Shown here in pieces: positions 36,292-45,393 of a stretch of 64,000 nucleotides of DNA (its first letter is position 1; each line of letters begins with the position of its first letter). Made by a program: the position numbers and the translations under genes. This DNA is from Streptococcus infantis. GTDB lineage: Bacteria; Bacillota; Bacilli; Lactobacillales; Streptococcaceae. The stretch covers positions 1 to 64,000 of the forward strand of contig NZ_JAHZPU010000002.1 of assembly GCF_019929575.1 (NCBI RefSeq). The letters are read 5' to 3'. The notes beneath the pieces are model-generated. The model searched no databases. It saw only the letters and a list, made by a program, of their open reading frames with translations, and was not told the DNA's origin.

Positions 36292-37335
36292 ATGGCTGAT
36301 GATAAGCTAAGAGCGACTCCTGCAGCTAGAAAATTAGCGGATGATTTAGGAATTAATCTCTACGATATTTCTGGCTCAGGCGCAAACGGTCGTGTCCACA
36401 AAGAAGACGTGGAAACATTTAAAGACACTAATGTGGTTCGCATTTCGCCACTTGCAAAACGAATTGCCCTTGAACATAACATTGCATGGCAGGAAATCCA
36501 AGGAACTGGTCATCGTGGTAAGATTATGAAGAAGGATGTTTTGGCATTCCTTCCTGAAAATATTGAGAACGATACTATCAAGTCACCTGCTCAAATCGAG
36601 AAAGTAGAAGAAGTTCCAGATAACGTAACACCTTATGGTGAAATAGAGCGTATTCCGATGACACCGATGCGTAAGGTTATTGCTCAACGTATGGTTGAAT
36701 CATACTTGACTGCACCAACCTTTACGCTGAACTACGATGTTGATATGTCTCAAATGCTTGCCCTTCGTAAGAAAGTCCTTGATCCAATCATGGAAGCAAC
36801 TGGTAAGAAAATTACTGTTACAGACTTGCTTTCACTTGCGGTTGTTAAGACTCTTATGAAACACCCATACATCAATGCGTCATTAACTGAAGATGGTAAG
36901 ACAATTATTACTCACAACTATGTCAACCTTGCGATGGCTGTTGGAATGGATAATGGTTTGATGACGCCAGTTGTTTATAATGCTGAAAAAATGAGTTTGA
37001 CAGAGTTGGTAGTTGCCTTCAAAGATGTTATCGGACGTACTTTGGATGGTAAACTAGCTCCTAGCGAATTGCAAAATTCAACCTTCACCATTAGTAACTT
37101 GGGAATGTTTGGTGTTCAATCATTCGGTCCAATCATTAACCAACCGAACTCAGCAATCCTTGGGGTTAGCTCAACAATTGAGAAACCTGTTGTAGTAAAT
37201 GGTGAAATCGTGATTCGTCCAATTATGAGTCTTGGTTTAACAATTGACCACCGTGTCGTAGATGGTATGGCTGGTGCTAAGTTTATGAAAGACTTGAAAG
37301 CTTTAATTGAGAATCCAATCTCAATGTTGGTTTAA
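36292..37335 (+). CDS. acoC: dihydrolipoamide acetyltransferase E2, lacking a lipoyl domain, with two subunit-binding domains
   Basis: A 347-aa E2 that transfers the acyl group to CoA. It starts with two tandem peripheral-subunit-binding domains (about residues 7-41, ending GRVHKEDV, and 51-85, ending GKIMKKDV), then the catalytic domain with HRVVDG (H320, D324). There is no N-terminal lipoyl domain, which E2 proteins normally have; in this operon it is on E3. GGAGAGG precedes the ATG, so this N-terminus appears genuine and not a missed upstream part; the preceding 107 nt is non-coding. Confidence 0.92.
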   Translation: MADDKLRATPAARKLADDLGINLYDISGSGANGRVHKEDVETFKDTNVVRISPLAKRIALEHNIAWQEIQGTGHRGKIMKKDVLAFLPENIENDTIKSPAQIEKVEEVPDNVTPYGEIERIPMTPMRKVIAQRMVESYLTAPTFTLNYDVDMSQMLALRKKVLDPIMEATGKKITVTDLLSLAVVKTLMKHPYINASLTEDGKTIITHNYVNLAMAVGMDNGLMTPVVYNAEKMSLTELVVAFKDVIGRTLDGKLAPSELQNSTFTISNLGMFGVQSFGPIINQPNSAILGVSSTIEKPVVVNGEIVIRPIMSLGLTIDHRVVDGMAGAKFMKDLKALIENPISMLV

Positions 37336-37373
37336 AATATTTGTTTTAGAAATATAGATAGAGGAAGTAAGAT

Positions 37374-39074
37374 ATGGCCTTAGAAGTAATTATGCCAAAA
37401 GCCGGCGTGGATATGACAGAAGGACAAATCGTCCAATGGAATAAGAAAGTCGGAGAATTTGTAAAAGAAGGAGAGATCCTTTTGGAAATCATGACTGACA
37501 AAGTCAGCATGGAATTAGAAGCAGAAGAAGACGGTTACTTGATCGCTATCCTTAAAGGGGACGGCGAAACTGTTCCTGTTACTGAAGTTATCGGTTATCT
37601 TGGTGAAGAAGGGGAAAATATCCCAACCGCTGGAGCAGCACCAGAAGCTAGTCCGGCACCTACAGCAAGTGCCTCAAACGACGATGGTAAGAGCGATGAC
37701 GCTTACGATATCGTTGTTATCGGTGGTGGACCTGCTGGTTATGTTTCTGCTATTAAAGCAGCTCAATTAGGTGGTAAAGTTGCTCTTGTTGAGAAATCTG
37801 AACTTGGTGGAACATGCTTGAACCGAGGATGTATCCCAACTAAGACTTACCTTCACAACGCTGAAATTATCGAAAATATCGGTCATGCAGCAAATCGTGG
37901 TATCGTGATTGAAAATCCTAACTTCACTGTTGACATGGACAAACTTTTAGAAACAAAATCTAAAGTTGTTAATACCCTTGTAGGTGGTGTTGCAGGACTT
38001 CTTCGTAGCTATGGAGTTGATGTTCATAAAGGTATCGGTACTATTACTAAAGATAAGAATGTCTTGGTAAATGGTTCTGAATTGCTTGAAACTAAGAAGA
38101 TCATCCTTGCTGGTGGTTCAAAAGTAAGCAAAATCAACGTTTCTGGTATGGAATCATCTCTTGTGATGACTAGTGATGATATCCTTGAAATGAACGAAGT
38201 ACCAGAAAGCCTTGTGATCATCGGTGGTGGGGTTGTCGGTATCGAACTTGGTCAAGCCTTCATGACATTCGGTTCAAAAGTAACTGTTATCGAAATGATG
38301 GATCGTATCGTTCCAGCTATGGATGCTGAAGTATCTAAGAACCTTCGTTTAATCCTTGAACGTAAAGGTATGACAATCTTGACAGACACTAAACTTCAAG
38401 AAATCATTGAAGAAGATGGCAAACTTCGTATCAAGGTTGAAGGAAAAGATGATATCATTGCTAACAAAGCTCTTCTATCAATCGGACGTGTTCCAGACCT
38501 TGAAGGTATCGGTGAAGTCGAGTTTGAATTAGAACGTGGTCGTATCAAAGTTAACGAATACATGGAAACTTCTGTTCCAGGTATCTACGCACCAGGTGAT
38601 ATCAACGGTACTAAGATGTTGGCTCACGCTGCCTTCCGTATGGGTGAAGTTGCGGCTGAAAATGCGCTTAAAGGAAACCACGCTGTTGCCAAATTGAACT
38701 TGACTCCTGCAGCTATTTATACACTTCCTGAAGTAGCAGCTGTTGGTTTGACTGAAGAACAAGCTCGTGAAAAATACGATGTTCAAATCGGTAAATTCAA
38801 CTTTGCAGCAAACGGTCGTGCAATTGCTTCTGATGCAGCTCAAGGTTTTGTTAAAGTTATTGCCGATAAGAAATATGGTGAAATCCTTGGTGTTCATATC
38901 ATTGGTCCAGCAGCAGCTGAATTGATTAACGAAGCGTCAAGTATCATCGAAATGGAAATCACTGTTGAAGAAATGCTTAAGACAATCCACGGACACCCAA
39001 CATACTCTGAAGTTATGTACGAAGCATTTGCTGATGTTCTTGGAATGGCCATCCATTCACCTAAGAAAAAATAA
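37374..39074 (+). CDS. lpdA: dihydrolipoamide dehydrogenase E3 with N-terminal lipoyl domain
   Basis: A 566-aa flavoprotein. Residues 1-80 are a lipoyl domain with the modified lysine K43 in MTDKVSMELE. An Ala/Pro linker (about 86-105) leads to the E3 core: FAD motif VVIGGGPAGYVSAI, redox-active C148 and C153 in GGTCLNRGCIPTK, NAD motif VIIGGGVVGIELG, and HGHPTYSE near the C-terminus. It re-oxidises the lipoamide with NAD+. The domain fusion compensates for the missing lipoyl domain in E2, so the swinging arm is delivered by E3. Confidence 0.95.
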   Translation: MALEVIMPKAGVDMTEGQIVQWNKKVGEFVKEGEILLEIMTDKVSMELEAEEDGYLIAILKGDGETVPVTEVIGYLGEEGENIPTAGAAPEASPAPTASASNDDGKSDDAYDIVVIGGGPAGYVSAIKAAQLGGKVALVEKSELGGTCLNRGCIPTKTYLHNAEIIENIGHAANRGIVIENPNFTVDMDKLLETKSKVVNTLVGGVAGLLRSYGVDVHKGIGTITKDKNVLVNGSELLETKKIILAGGSKVSKINVSGMESSLVMTSDDILEMNEVPESLVIIGGGVVGIELGQAFMTFGSKVTVIEMMDRIVPAMDAEVSKNLRLILERKGMTILTDTKLQEIIEEDGKLRIKVEGKDDIIANKALLSIGRVPDLEGIGEVEFELERGRIKVNEYMETSVPGIYAPGDINGTKMLAHAAFRMGEVAAENALKGNHAVAKLNLTPAAIYTLPEVAAVGLTEEQAREKYDVQIGKFNFAANGRAIASDAAQGFVKVIADKKYGEILGVHIIGPAAAELINEASSIIEMEITVEEMLKTIHGHPTYSEVMYEAFADVLGMAIHSPKKK

Positions 39075-39132
39075 AAATAGATAGACTAGACTGGAATTAT
39101 TTTCCAGTCTCTATCGTATTAGAAGGTAACTT

Positions 39133-40122
39133 ATGAAATACATTATCAATCATTCAAATGACACTGCCTTTAATATTGCTTTAGAGGAATATGCTTTTAA
39201 ACACCTTTTGGACGAGGATCAAATTTTCCTGCTTTGGATTAACAAACCATCTATTATTGTAGGTCGTCACCAAAATACCATCGAAGAAATCAACCGAGAC
39301 TACGTTCGTGAACACGGAATTGAAGTAGTACGTCGTATCAGTGGTGGTGGAGCAGTTTATCATGATTTCAACAACCTCAACTATACAATCATTTCAAAAG
39401 AAGATGAAAACAAGGCCTTTGACTTCAAGAGCTTCTCTACTCCAGTTATCAATACCTTGGCGGAACTTGGTGTTAAAGCTGAGTTCACAGGTCGTAATGA
39501 TCTTGAGATAGACGGTAAAAAATTCTGTGGAAATGCGCAAGCCTATATCAACGGACGTATCATGCACCATGGTTGTCTTCTCTTTGACGTTGATTTGTCT
39601 GTCCTTGCTAATGCACTCAAAGTTTCTAAAGATAAGTTCGAATCAAAAGGTGTTAAATCAGTTCGCGCACGTGTAACCAATATCGTAGATGAATTGCCAG
39701 AAAAAATCACCGTAGAAGAATTCCGTGACCTACTTTTGGAATACATGAAAAAAGAATACCCTGAAATGACAGAGTATGTCTTCTCAGATGAGGAATTGGC
39801 TGAAATCAATCGTATCAAAGATACTAAGTTTGGAACTTGGGATTGGAACTATGGTAAATCACCAGAGTATAACGTCCGTCGTGGCACAAAATTCCCAAGC
39901 GGTAAGGTGGAAATCTTCGCTAATGTCATTGAATCAAAAATTCAAGATATCAAGATTTACGGTGACTTTTTCGGTATCGAAGACGTTGCAGCAGTAGAAG
40001 ATGTTCTTCGTGGCGTTAAATACGAACGTGAAGACGTCCTCAAAGCCCTTCAAACCATTAACCTAGGTCGTTACTTCGCAGGAATCACTGCAGAAGAAAT
40101 AGCTGAGGCAGTGGTGGAATAA
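39133..40122 (+). CDS. lplA: lipoate-protein ligase
   Basis: A 329-aa LplA that adenylates free lipoate and attaches it to lipoyl-domain lysines such as K43 of the E3 gene upstream. RRISGGGAVYHDFNNLNYTI is the substrate-binding loop, GRNDLEIDGKKFCGNAQ is the second family motif, and the C-terminal accessory domain is present. It is 58 nt after lpdA and the last gene of the operon, which ends at the following terminator. Confidence 0.94.
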   Translation: MKYIINHSNDTAFNIALEEYAFKHLLDEDQIFLLWINKPSIIVGRHQNTIEEINRDYVREHGIEVVRRISGGGAVYHDFNNLNYTIISKEDENKAFDFKSFSTPVINTLAELGVKAEFTGRNDLEIDGKKFCGNAQAYINGRIMHHGCLLFDVDLSVLANALKVSKDKFESKGVKSVRARVTNIVDELPEKITVEEFRDLLLEYMKKEYPEMTEYVFSDEELAEINRIKDTKFGTWDWNYGKSPEYNVRRGTKFPSGKVEIFANVIESKIQDIKIYGDFFGIEDVAAVEDVLRGVKYEREDVLKALQTINLGRYFAGITAEEIAEAVVE

Positions 40123-40125
40123 AGT

Positions 40126-40156
40126 AAAAGATATCCATTTAACATGGATATCTTTT
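40126..40156 (+). terminator. terminator of the dehydrogenase-lplA operon
   Basis: AAAAGATATCCAT (40126-40138) and ATGGATATCTTTT (40144-40156) form a perfect 13-bp stem with a 5-nt loop. Confidence 0.88.
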
Positions 40157-40230
40157 ATCTTAGACTTGATATTCAAAAATAATGAGAGTAGAATAAAGAG
40201 GAAATCTGAACAAAAAGGGGATCAAATTCA

Positions 40231-40872
40231 ATGATGAAAGTACCAGTAGAAAATCTTGGACTATTTGAACAGTTAGACCGTATAGTAGTGGCTTTTTTTA
40301 GCAAGCAACAACCTTCAAGTCCATATGATTTGAATATCAGTATTACACAAGAACACCTTGACCAGAAAAAGCAAGAGCTAGAACCATTAGGCTATCAAGC
40401 TGTCCAACTACCATTAGGAATGGCTTTAGATAATGTCATCCAGCAACCTCATTATAAAAGCTTAATCATTGGTGGACTTGCTCCCGACGAAATTATAGTC
40501 AGCAAAGAAGAATTAATGCCTTTGAAAGATATTGTGGACAGTTTTTGTATTATGTACGCTGCAGCAAATAACAGACTGGAAAATAGTAAGGCTTATGAAT
40601 TAATGAAAAATAAGACGGTTTATTTTATTGGTAAACTATTTACAGATATTCAAAATGCTGGTGATGAAATTGCTTATTTAGGAATTGAACGAATAGCGAG
40701 GGATGGTACACCATATGAAGCAGTTAAATGCTTTCTAACGGAAGAGAGTGCAGAGAAGTTCAATGGTGAAAAAAGACCGGTCACCCCTGCAAACTTGGCC
40801 TATCTAAAATCATTCTGGGGAAATCCAGTCATTATTGAGCCACACCGTAATTATTGGATTGAATTTTTATAG
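40231..40872 (+). CDS. hypothetical protein, SseB-like features
   Basis: A 213-aa soluble protein with no signal peptide or membrane segment. The segment YEAVKCFLTEESAEKFNG followed by a Pro-rich turn resembles the repeat unit of SseB/enhanced-serine-sensitivity proteins, but the match is weak and I do not assign a function. AAAGGGG lies 10 nt before ATGATG. It is monocistronic between two terminators and is the last + strand core gene before the terminus. Confidence 0.6.
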   Translation: MMKVPVENLGLFEQLDRIVVAFFSKQQPSSPYDLNISITQEHLDQKKQELEPLGYQAVQLPLGMALDNVIQQPHYKSLIIGGLAPDEIIVSKEELMPLKDIVDSFCIMYAAANNRLENSKAYELMKNKTVYFIGKLFTDIQNAGDEIAYLGIERIARDGTPYEAVKCFLTEESAEKFNGEKRPVTPANLAYLKSFWGNPVIIEPHRNYWIEFL

Positions 40873-40879
40873 AAAGAAT

Positions 40880-40921
40880 AAAAGAGCGTAAGATTCGATA
40901 AAAAATCCTACGCTCTTTTTT
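40880..40921. terminator. terminator between convergent genes
   Basis: AAAGAGCGTA (40881-40890) and TACGCTCTTT (40909-40918) pair, extended inward by GATT/AATC after a mismatch, with T6 on the right. Confidence 0.82.
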
Positions 40922-40934
40922 AACACTAAAACAT

Positions 40935-40954
40935 TACATAAATTATATTATGTA
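40935..40954. repeat. recurring intergenic palindrome, copy B
   Basis: TACATAA (40935-40941), loop ATTATA, TTATGTA (40948-40954), two bases from the xerS stop codon. Confidence 0.7.
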
Positions 40955-40956
40955 TC

Positions 40957-42027
40957 TCATAAACTATCCAAGGCATTTTTCTGTTCGTCATTAACGATAT
41001 GCGTATACAAGTCGGTAACTTGTGTGCTAGCATGTCCCAGCTGGTGGCTGACCAAAACTTGGGATTTGGTTGCATCATAGAGACGGGTTGCAAGAGTATG
41101 GCGCAGTTTGTGGGGAGTTACGCGGACTTTAAAGTCTTCTGAATACTTGGCCACCATCTTTTCAACACTAGAAGCATCAATCCGATTTGGAACACCTCGA
41201 TACAAGGTCAGAAAGAGGGCTGTATCAGTCTTTTCTGTCTTATAACGTTTGTCTCGAATAGCAAGATATTGCTCTAAATAAGGCTTAGCAAAGGCAGCGA
41301 CATTAACCGAGTCACGTTTTCCGCCCTTACGAGTAACATCGATGACCATCATTTTGAGATTGAGATCACGAAGATCTAGGTTAACTGCTTCGGAGAGACG
41401 GACACCAGATGCAAGAAGGAGTGCGATAATGGCTAAATCTCGCTCCTTATTCTTGTTAAAGGACGATAAGGCTCGATTTGAGAGAGTTTTAGGGTATTCC
41501 TCATCTATATAATTCAAAAATCCCTCTGTTTCATCCCCTAAAAAGAGCTTTTGCTTGATATTTTCAGCTCGGGCCGCCAAGGTTTCTTTCTTTTTCTTGG
41601 TAGCAACCTTCTTCATAACATTACGGTAGAAATAAGGTTCACCTTGCTCGTTTTCAACCTCCTCAGTCAAATACTTATAAAGACTAGAAAGTGCAGAAAG
41701 TGTACGGTTAATGGTTGTTTGAGAAACCCCGTTTTTCGTCGTATTGGCATTGAGTAGAGGACGTTCACGTAAGTAAAGAATGAAGGATTCCATGTCTTTC
41801 TTGGTCATGTGCTCCAGAACGTCTAAGGGAATATTGGCCATGGTATCAGCATTCGATATACCAGATTCCAAAACCCAGGTGAAAAATCGATCGTATTCCT
41901 TTAAGTATTCGTACAAGGTCGTAAAACTGTATGGAACAGCTAATTTCGATTGGTAGTATTCCAGAACATACCAGGGCATAACTTGTTTAAGTTTATCAAT
42001 ACGTTCTAACAAAATCTCGCGTTTCAT
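40957..42027 (-). CDS. xerS: XerS tyrosine recombinase (chromosome dimer resolution)
   Basis: A 356-aa single Xer recombinase that replaces XerC/XerD in streptococci and lactococci. Catalytic residues are visible: R210 in SGVRLSEA, H306 and R309 in HKLRHTLA, H332 in LGHAST and the nucleophile Y341 in TDLYTH. I start it at ATG 42027 ([12 protein letters not shown]) with GGAG 8 nt upstream, four codons inside the longest reading. The dif_SL-like site lies about 50 nt upstream, the known streptococcal arrangement. Confidence 0.95.
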   Translation of the reverse strand: MKREILLERIDKLKQVMPWYVLEYYQSKLAVPYSFTTLYEYLKEYDRFFTWVLESGISNADTMANIPLDVLEHMTKKDMESFILYLRERPLLNANTTKNGVSQTTINRTLSALSSLYKYLTEEVENEQGEPYFYRNVMKKVATKKKKETLAARAENIKQKLFLGDETEGFLNYIDEEYPKTLSNRALSSFNKNKERDLAIIALLLASGVRLSEAVNLDLRDLNLKMMVIDVTRKGGKRDSVNVAAFAKPYLEQYLAIRDKRYKTEKTDTALFLTLYRGVPNRIDASSVEKMVAKYSEDFKVRVTPHKLRHTLATRLYDATKSQVLVSHQLGHASTQVTDLYTHIVNDEQKNALDSL

Positions 42028-42075
42028 GTTTTTCTCCAAAACTTTCTATACAAGTAGTATAGCATAGCTAGATAT

Positions 42076-42109
42076 ATTTTTCAAGAAAATTATAGTTTTT
42101 CGGAAAGAT
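42076..42109. other. dif: dif_SL chromosome dimer resolution site
   Basis: ATTTTTCAAGAAAATTATAG followed by TTTTTCGGAAAGAT lies just upstream of xerS. TTTTCAAGAAAA and TTTTTCGGAAA form the imperfect recombinase arms around a short central region. Position next to xerS, the sequence as I recall it for dif_SL, and the strand switch here support this call. It marks the replication terminus. Confidence 0.8.
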
Positions 42110-42186
42110 GTTATAAGTGATATATGCAATATCTAAATCTTTAAAACCATAACCAAAAATTATTTTAGAGCTAATTATTCTTAATT

Positions 42187-42266
42187 ATGTACTATATTTA
42201 AGTGAATACTGGAAATTTTAAAAGTTATTCATCTACTGTAATATGTACTTTATTTAAGTGAAAACT
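42187..42266. repeat. two direct repeats, 24 bp each, 22 of 24 identical
   Basis: ATGTACTATATTTAAGTGAA (42187-42206, extending to 42210) and ATGTACTTTATTTAAGTGAA (42243-42262, extending to 42266) are 56 bp apart between dif and the truncated gene at 42276. They could be operator sites or a footprint of a mobile element. Confidence 0.65.
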
Positions 42267-42275
42267 AAAAACTTT

Positions 42276-42620
42276 TCAAATGTACATTTTGACAACATAA
42301 AAACACTTTATATTACTTAAAGTGTTCTTATTTTTTATATCTTTTTTAAACTGTATAAAATGTTCTTGCTTTCTTCTGTAACCTTTGCAAATCGAACATG
42401 CCTTTTTATTTCGTTTTCTGTACGCCATTCTTTCTTTAACTTGAATTTTATAACGATGATCTGAGTTTTCCTGACATATCCACCATACAGACATATTACT
42501 CAACTCTATGATTTCAGTTGGACTTGTTATTAGGAGGTTATTTACATAATCCCACTCATTCATTAGAGTTTGTTGTGTCGTTGCTAAGTCGTTAAATCCT
42601 TTTAAAACTTTTTGATTCAT
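42276..42620 (-). pseudogene. truncated treble-clef zinc-ribbon (DUF4379-like) protein
   Basis: A leftward frame of about 114 aa contains FNDLATTQQTLMNEWDY, VWWICQENSDHRYKI and CSICKG, one repeat of the NDLATTHPELAKEWDY/VWWKC/CPYC type of treble-clef domain seen in DUF4379 and defence-associated nuclease proteins. Full proteins have several repeats. The C-terminal part is encoded by a hairpin (AACACTTTA/TAAAGTGTT, about 42300-42324) and is probably unrelated sequence. No ribosome site precedes MNQKVLKG. I take it as a remnant. Confidence 0.5.
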
Positions 42621-42715
42621 GCACAAGTATGTAAATAATGTAAAACAATTTCAAAATGTGGTAGACTAGATATGAATTTTGATGGACGATAATTAGGTCA
42701 GAGAAAAGGTTACAG

Positions 42716-43738
42716 ATGGAAAAATTAGTTTTTATCGGAATGCTAGTGTTCTTGGCATTTGTGTTTATTGGAATATTGTTTTGGCTGCGTTTTAGAATGA
42801 AGAACACCTTTGAGAACGGTGTTCCAGTGTACGATGCCCCAGCAAATAATCAGACTAGGACGAGTAAGCTAAGCCTAGGAGAGTATGCAGTGCACATAGT
42901 TTTAATACTAATTAGCGCTGTAATTGCCTTTAAGGTCATGGGCATGTTCCGTCATGGGGCGGCGCCAATTGGTGCTGCTATAATCACGCCTTCTATAATG
43001 GCGCTTTTCAATGCACGAAGGAGAACCGGGAAATCTTGGATAGGTATCGTTGCAGTGCTTATGATATTCGTGTTTTTGATGTTTGTATATATAATTATAG
43101 GTCTACCTGATAACGCACCTCCACTTAAAATTGACAGAACTGAAATTCATCTTACAGAGACTAAGATTTCGGATTTGATAGACCAGGGGTTTGAAATCTA
43201 TGTGTCAAATGGTAGACATGATTATCCTAATTATAATGAGCTTTTGACAACGGGAAGCTATTCCAAATACCAAGGAGCTGGGGTTAGCGTACCAAACGGC
43301 TTTAAGTCATATGACTCTGCAGTCACACGATCGACTTATCTTCTTGTAAAGAAGAATGTAGTAGTTGGCTGCAGAGGTGTTTACGGGCATAAAAAGAGGT
43401 ATGAGGAACTGAAGGACTGTGTAGTTACGCAGGTTTGCTTCGATTCTGAATGCACAGCTGCTGCTAAAAAATATGGAATTTCATATAATATAGATGGTAT
43501 AGATTTGCTAGAGAAGCTTGATGAAAATAAGTTTAAGGAAGTATTTGGTAAAAAAATATGGCTGACTCCAAGCAATCCGAGAGGTGAATATTTGGGACAT
43601 TACGGTGTGCAGTGGGGAACAGGTAACAATGAATTCTTTTGGAATCAATACTTTATGAATTTGGACATTAATTCGAATAATAATATAGTTAATTTTAGTT
43701 TTAAAGTTCATATTGCAGGTGAACGAGAGAATAATTAG
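42716..43738 (+). CDS. unknown membrane protein with extracytoplasmic domain
   Basis: A 340-aa protein with an N-terminal membrane segment (residues 4-25), two or three further hydrophobic segments (about 55-80 and 105-130), and an external domain of about 200 residues that contains four or more cysteines (GCRGVYG, DCVVTQVCFDSEC). I do not recognise it. AGGT lies before the ATG. Codon use includes ATA, AGG and GGG more often than neighbouring core genes, consistent with transfer. It is the only long intact gene in the island beside dif. Confidence 0.5.
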   Translation: MEKLVFIGMLVFLAFVFIGILFWLRFRMKNTFENGVPVYDAPANNQTRTSKLSLGEYAVHIVLILISAVIAFKVMGMFRHGAAPIGAAIITPSIMALFNARRRTGKSWIGIVAVLMIFVFLMFVYIIIGLPDNAPPLKIDRTEIHLTETKISDLIDQGFEIYVSNGRHDYPNYNELLTTGSYSKYQGAGVSVPNGFKSYDSAVTRSTYLLVKKNVVVGCRGVYGHKKRYEELKDCVVTQVCFDSECTAAAKKYGISYNIDGIDLLEKLDENKFKEVFGKKIWLTPSNPRGEYLGHYGVQWGTGNNEFFWNQYFMNLDINSNNNIVNFSFKVHIAGERENN

Positions 43739-43756
43739 CAAGGATAGTTAGATAAA

Positions 43757-44082
43757 ATGAAAAAGAAAAAAGTACTGAGCAAGACAAAGTATGCTATTTA
43801 TCTTCTAGTGGTCCACCTTATATGCATATTTTCACTATAAGCAAAATAGTGATACCTTCATGGGGTCACTGGTTAGAGACGACACGCTTTCTTTGGACAA
43901 GCTTTCCTACCTATCTATGCGTATTAATAGCCATTCTCCCAATGGTATGCTTTTGGCCATATTTGATTAGTGCAGATTTTAAGCCGGGTACAGCAAAGAC
44001 CTTGCTTGCGACTTTTGGTCTAATAGTAGGTAACGTGACTCTGATTTTGATATATACGACTATTTTGCACAAGGTATTATAG
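43757..44082 (+). pseudogene. frameshifted small membrane protein
   Basis: ATG 43757 opens MKKKKVLSKTKYAIYLLVVH and ends at TAA after 27 codons (LICIFSL). A second frame beginning about 43822 continues with ISKIVIPSWGHWLETTRFLW and two membrane helices to a TAA at 44080-44082. The two pieces join naturally into one membrane protein of about 108 aa if a small indel near 43837 is corrected. It follows the 42716 gene by 18 nt. Function unknown; the downstream frame alone could still be expressed. Confidence 0.5.
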
Positions 44083-44146
44083 GTATTAAAAAATCCCTTT
44101 ATAGGTATTAAAAAATCCCTTTATAGGTATTAAAAAATCCCTTTAT
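44081..44146. repeat. three tandem copies of a 22-bp unit
   Basis: AGGTATTAAAAAATCCCTTT plus AT is repeated exactly at 44081-44102, 44103-44124 and 44125-44146. The last copy supplies the left arm of the terminator at 44132-44157, so the array is a triplicated terminator arm. Confidence 0.92.
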
Positions 44147-44157
44147 AGGGATTTTTT
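44132..44157. terminator. terminator built on the third repeat copy
   Basis: AAAAAATCCCT (44132-44142) and AGGGATTTTTT (44147-44157) pair perfectly with a TTAT loop; A and T runs allow either direction. Confidence 0.85.
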
Positions 44158-44232
44158 GATTGTTTCAAGTAGCTTGTCATATTCTTCAAATGCTGGAACC
44201 TCAGGATGCTCCTTCTTGATGATTCGGTGCTT
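44143..44232 (-). pseudogene. C-terminal fragment of an unidentified leftward gene
   Basis: On the minus strand about 30 codons read KHRIIKKEHPEVPAFEEYDK, then LLETIKKSL and stop at TAA (44145-44143), directly into the terminator at 44132-44157. The upstream part is missing where the IS982 remnant begins. The charged, helical ending and correct stop-terminator spacing suggest the tail of a real gene cut by the insertion. Confidence 0.45.
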
Positions 44233-44877
44233 CTAAACAAGAATCCTTGTGGGTGTCTCCTTGAAAGAAGTCGGTTTAATCGACGGTCAAGGCAGTTGAT
44301 TTGGTTAGTCCAAATTATTCGGCAAGCCATAAATACTCAAATTTCTCCCAATAACATTGTCATCATAGATAGTTTCCCCTTATCACGTTGTCAACCAGTC
44401 CGTAATCATAGAGCACATGTTTTTAATGAACTAGCCGACATTGGTTACAATTCCTCTAAGCACCTTTGGGTCTATGGATTCAAAGTACATATGCTGGTCA
44501 CCCTATCAGGCTATATTCTGAATTATGTTGTAACGCCTGCCTCAGTACATGATATTAGGGCAGTTGATGACTTACTAGAAAATTGTTCTCAACTCTATGT
44601 TTTAGCTGATTTAGCTTATCTTAGCTATGAACTCAGAGAACAGTTGAAACAGAAAGGTTACCATCTTTGGACGCCTTTACGTCAAAATATGGCAAGAGCT
44701 AAACAACATAATCATTGTAAACTAATGGCTATGAGACGGACTATTGAAACTCGATTTTCAGAACTTTGTGCTTTTTTTGATGTCGAACAAACACTTGCTA
44801 GAGGCTTAACAGGATTGCAGTTGAGAATGGAGTAAATTGTACTGACTTATAATCTGAGATACTTTGAGATTAACTAG
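44206..44877 (+). mobile_element. IS982-family transposase remnant (5'-truncated, internal stop)
   Basis: The frame encodes the C-terminal two thirds of an IS982 transposase: SRFNRRSRQLIWLVQIIRQA, IIDSFPLSRCQPVRNHRAH, YGFKVHMLVTLSGYILNYVV, LADLAYLS and RRTIETRFSEL (DDE residues visible). The N-terminal part is absent; homology starts around 44235. A TAA at 44833-44835 interrupts the end, after which the same frame continues IVLTYNLRYFEIN to TAG at 44875-44877, so CAA to TAA is the likely change. Not mobile by itself. Confidence 0.8.
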
Positions 44878-45257
44878 CACCACGAGTAAAAATCTATATC
44901 TTGCGTTCAATAGGAACTTAAATAAGCTTCAAAAAATGCACAATTGAACCACTACTTCTTCTGCACCTATTAGAGTAAAAATGTACAAATCAATTCCTTA
45001 AATCAGATGATGTTATGAACTAGAAAATATACAAAATAACACTTCAAAATAATGTACAAAATAAAAATAAAGTACACTCCTTAAAGAATGTACTTTATGC
45101 TTCTAATTCAGTTGTATCAATAGTTTAGCTCACGTTAAGTCAATTGTACATAAACTTTTAATTTTGAAAAAATCGCTTATAATTTGGTAATTCATTGCTT
45201 CATTGAACTTATAGTTTTAAAATTTCTAATCTTCTTCAGTCTATTCAAATATAATAT

Positions 45258-45295
45258 AAAAACTCGATTCCATCTTTTAGGGACCGAGTTTTTGT
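45258..45295 (+). terminator. orphan terminator-like hairpin
   Basis: AAAACTCG (45259-45266) and CGAGTTTT (45285-45292) with inner CC/GG pairs and a T-rich tail. No intact + strand gene precedes it, so it may belong to a lost gene. Confidence 0.55.
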
Positions 45296-45375
45296 TTTTA
45301 TATTGTTTTCATCTATAAGAATCTGTCGATCAAATAAGTCTGAAAAATCTTTTTCTTAAATCATTATCTGATACA

Positions 45376-45393
45376 ACATAACATAAATTATGT
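45376..45393. repeat. recurring intergenic palindrome, copy C
   Basis: ACATAA (45376-45381), loop CATAAA, TTATGT (45388-45393), ten bases from the clcA stop codon. Confidence 0.65.

Noticed and set aside
44081..44146. CRISPR array
   Set aside because: Three exact 22-bp copies are directly abutting with no spacers and form a terminator arm; no cas genes are nearby.
45206..45230. A second functional dif site bounding the island
   Set aside because: Only TTATAGTTTT and a few flanking bases match; the recombinase arms are not recognisable, so it is mentioned only as a possible decayed junction.
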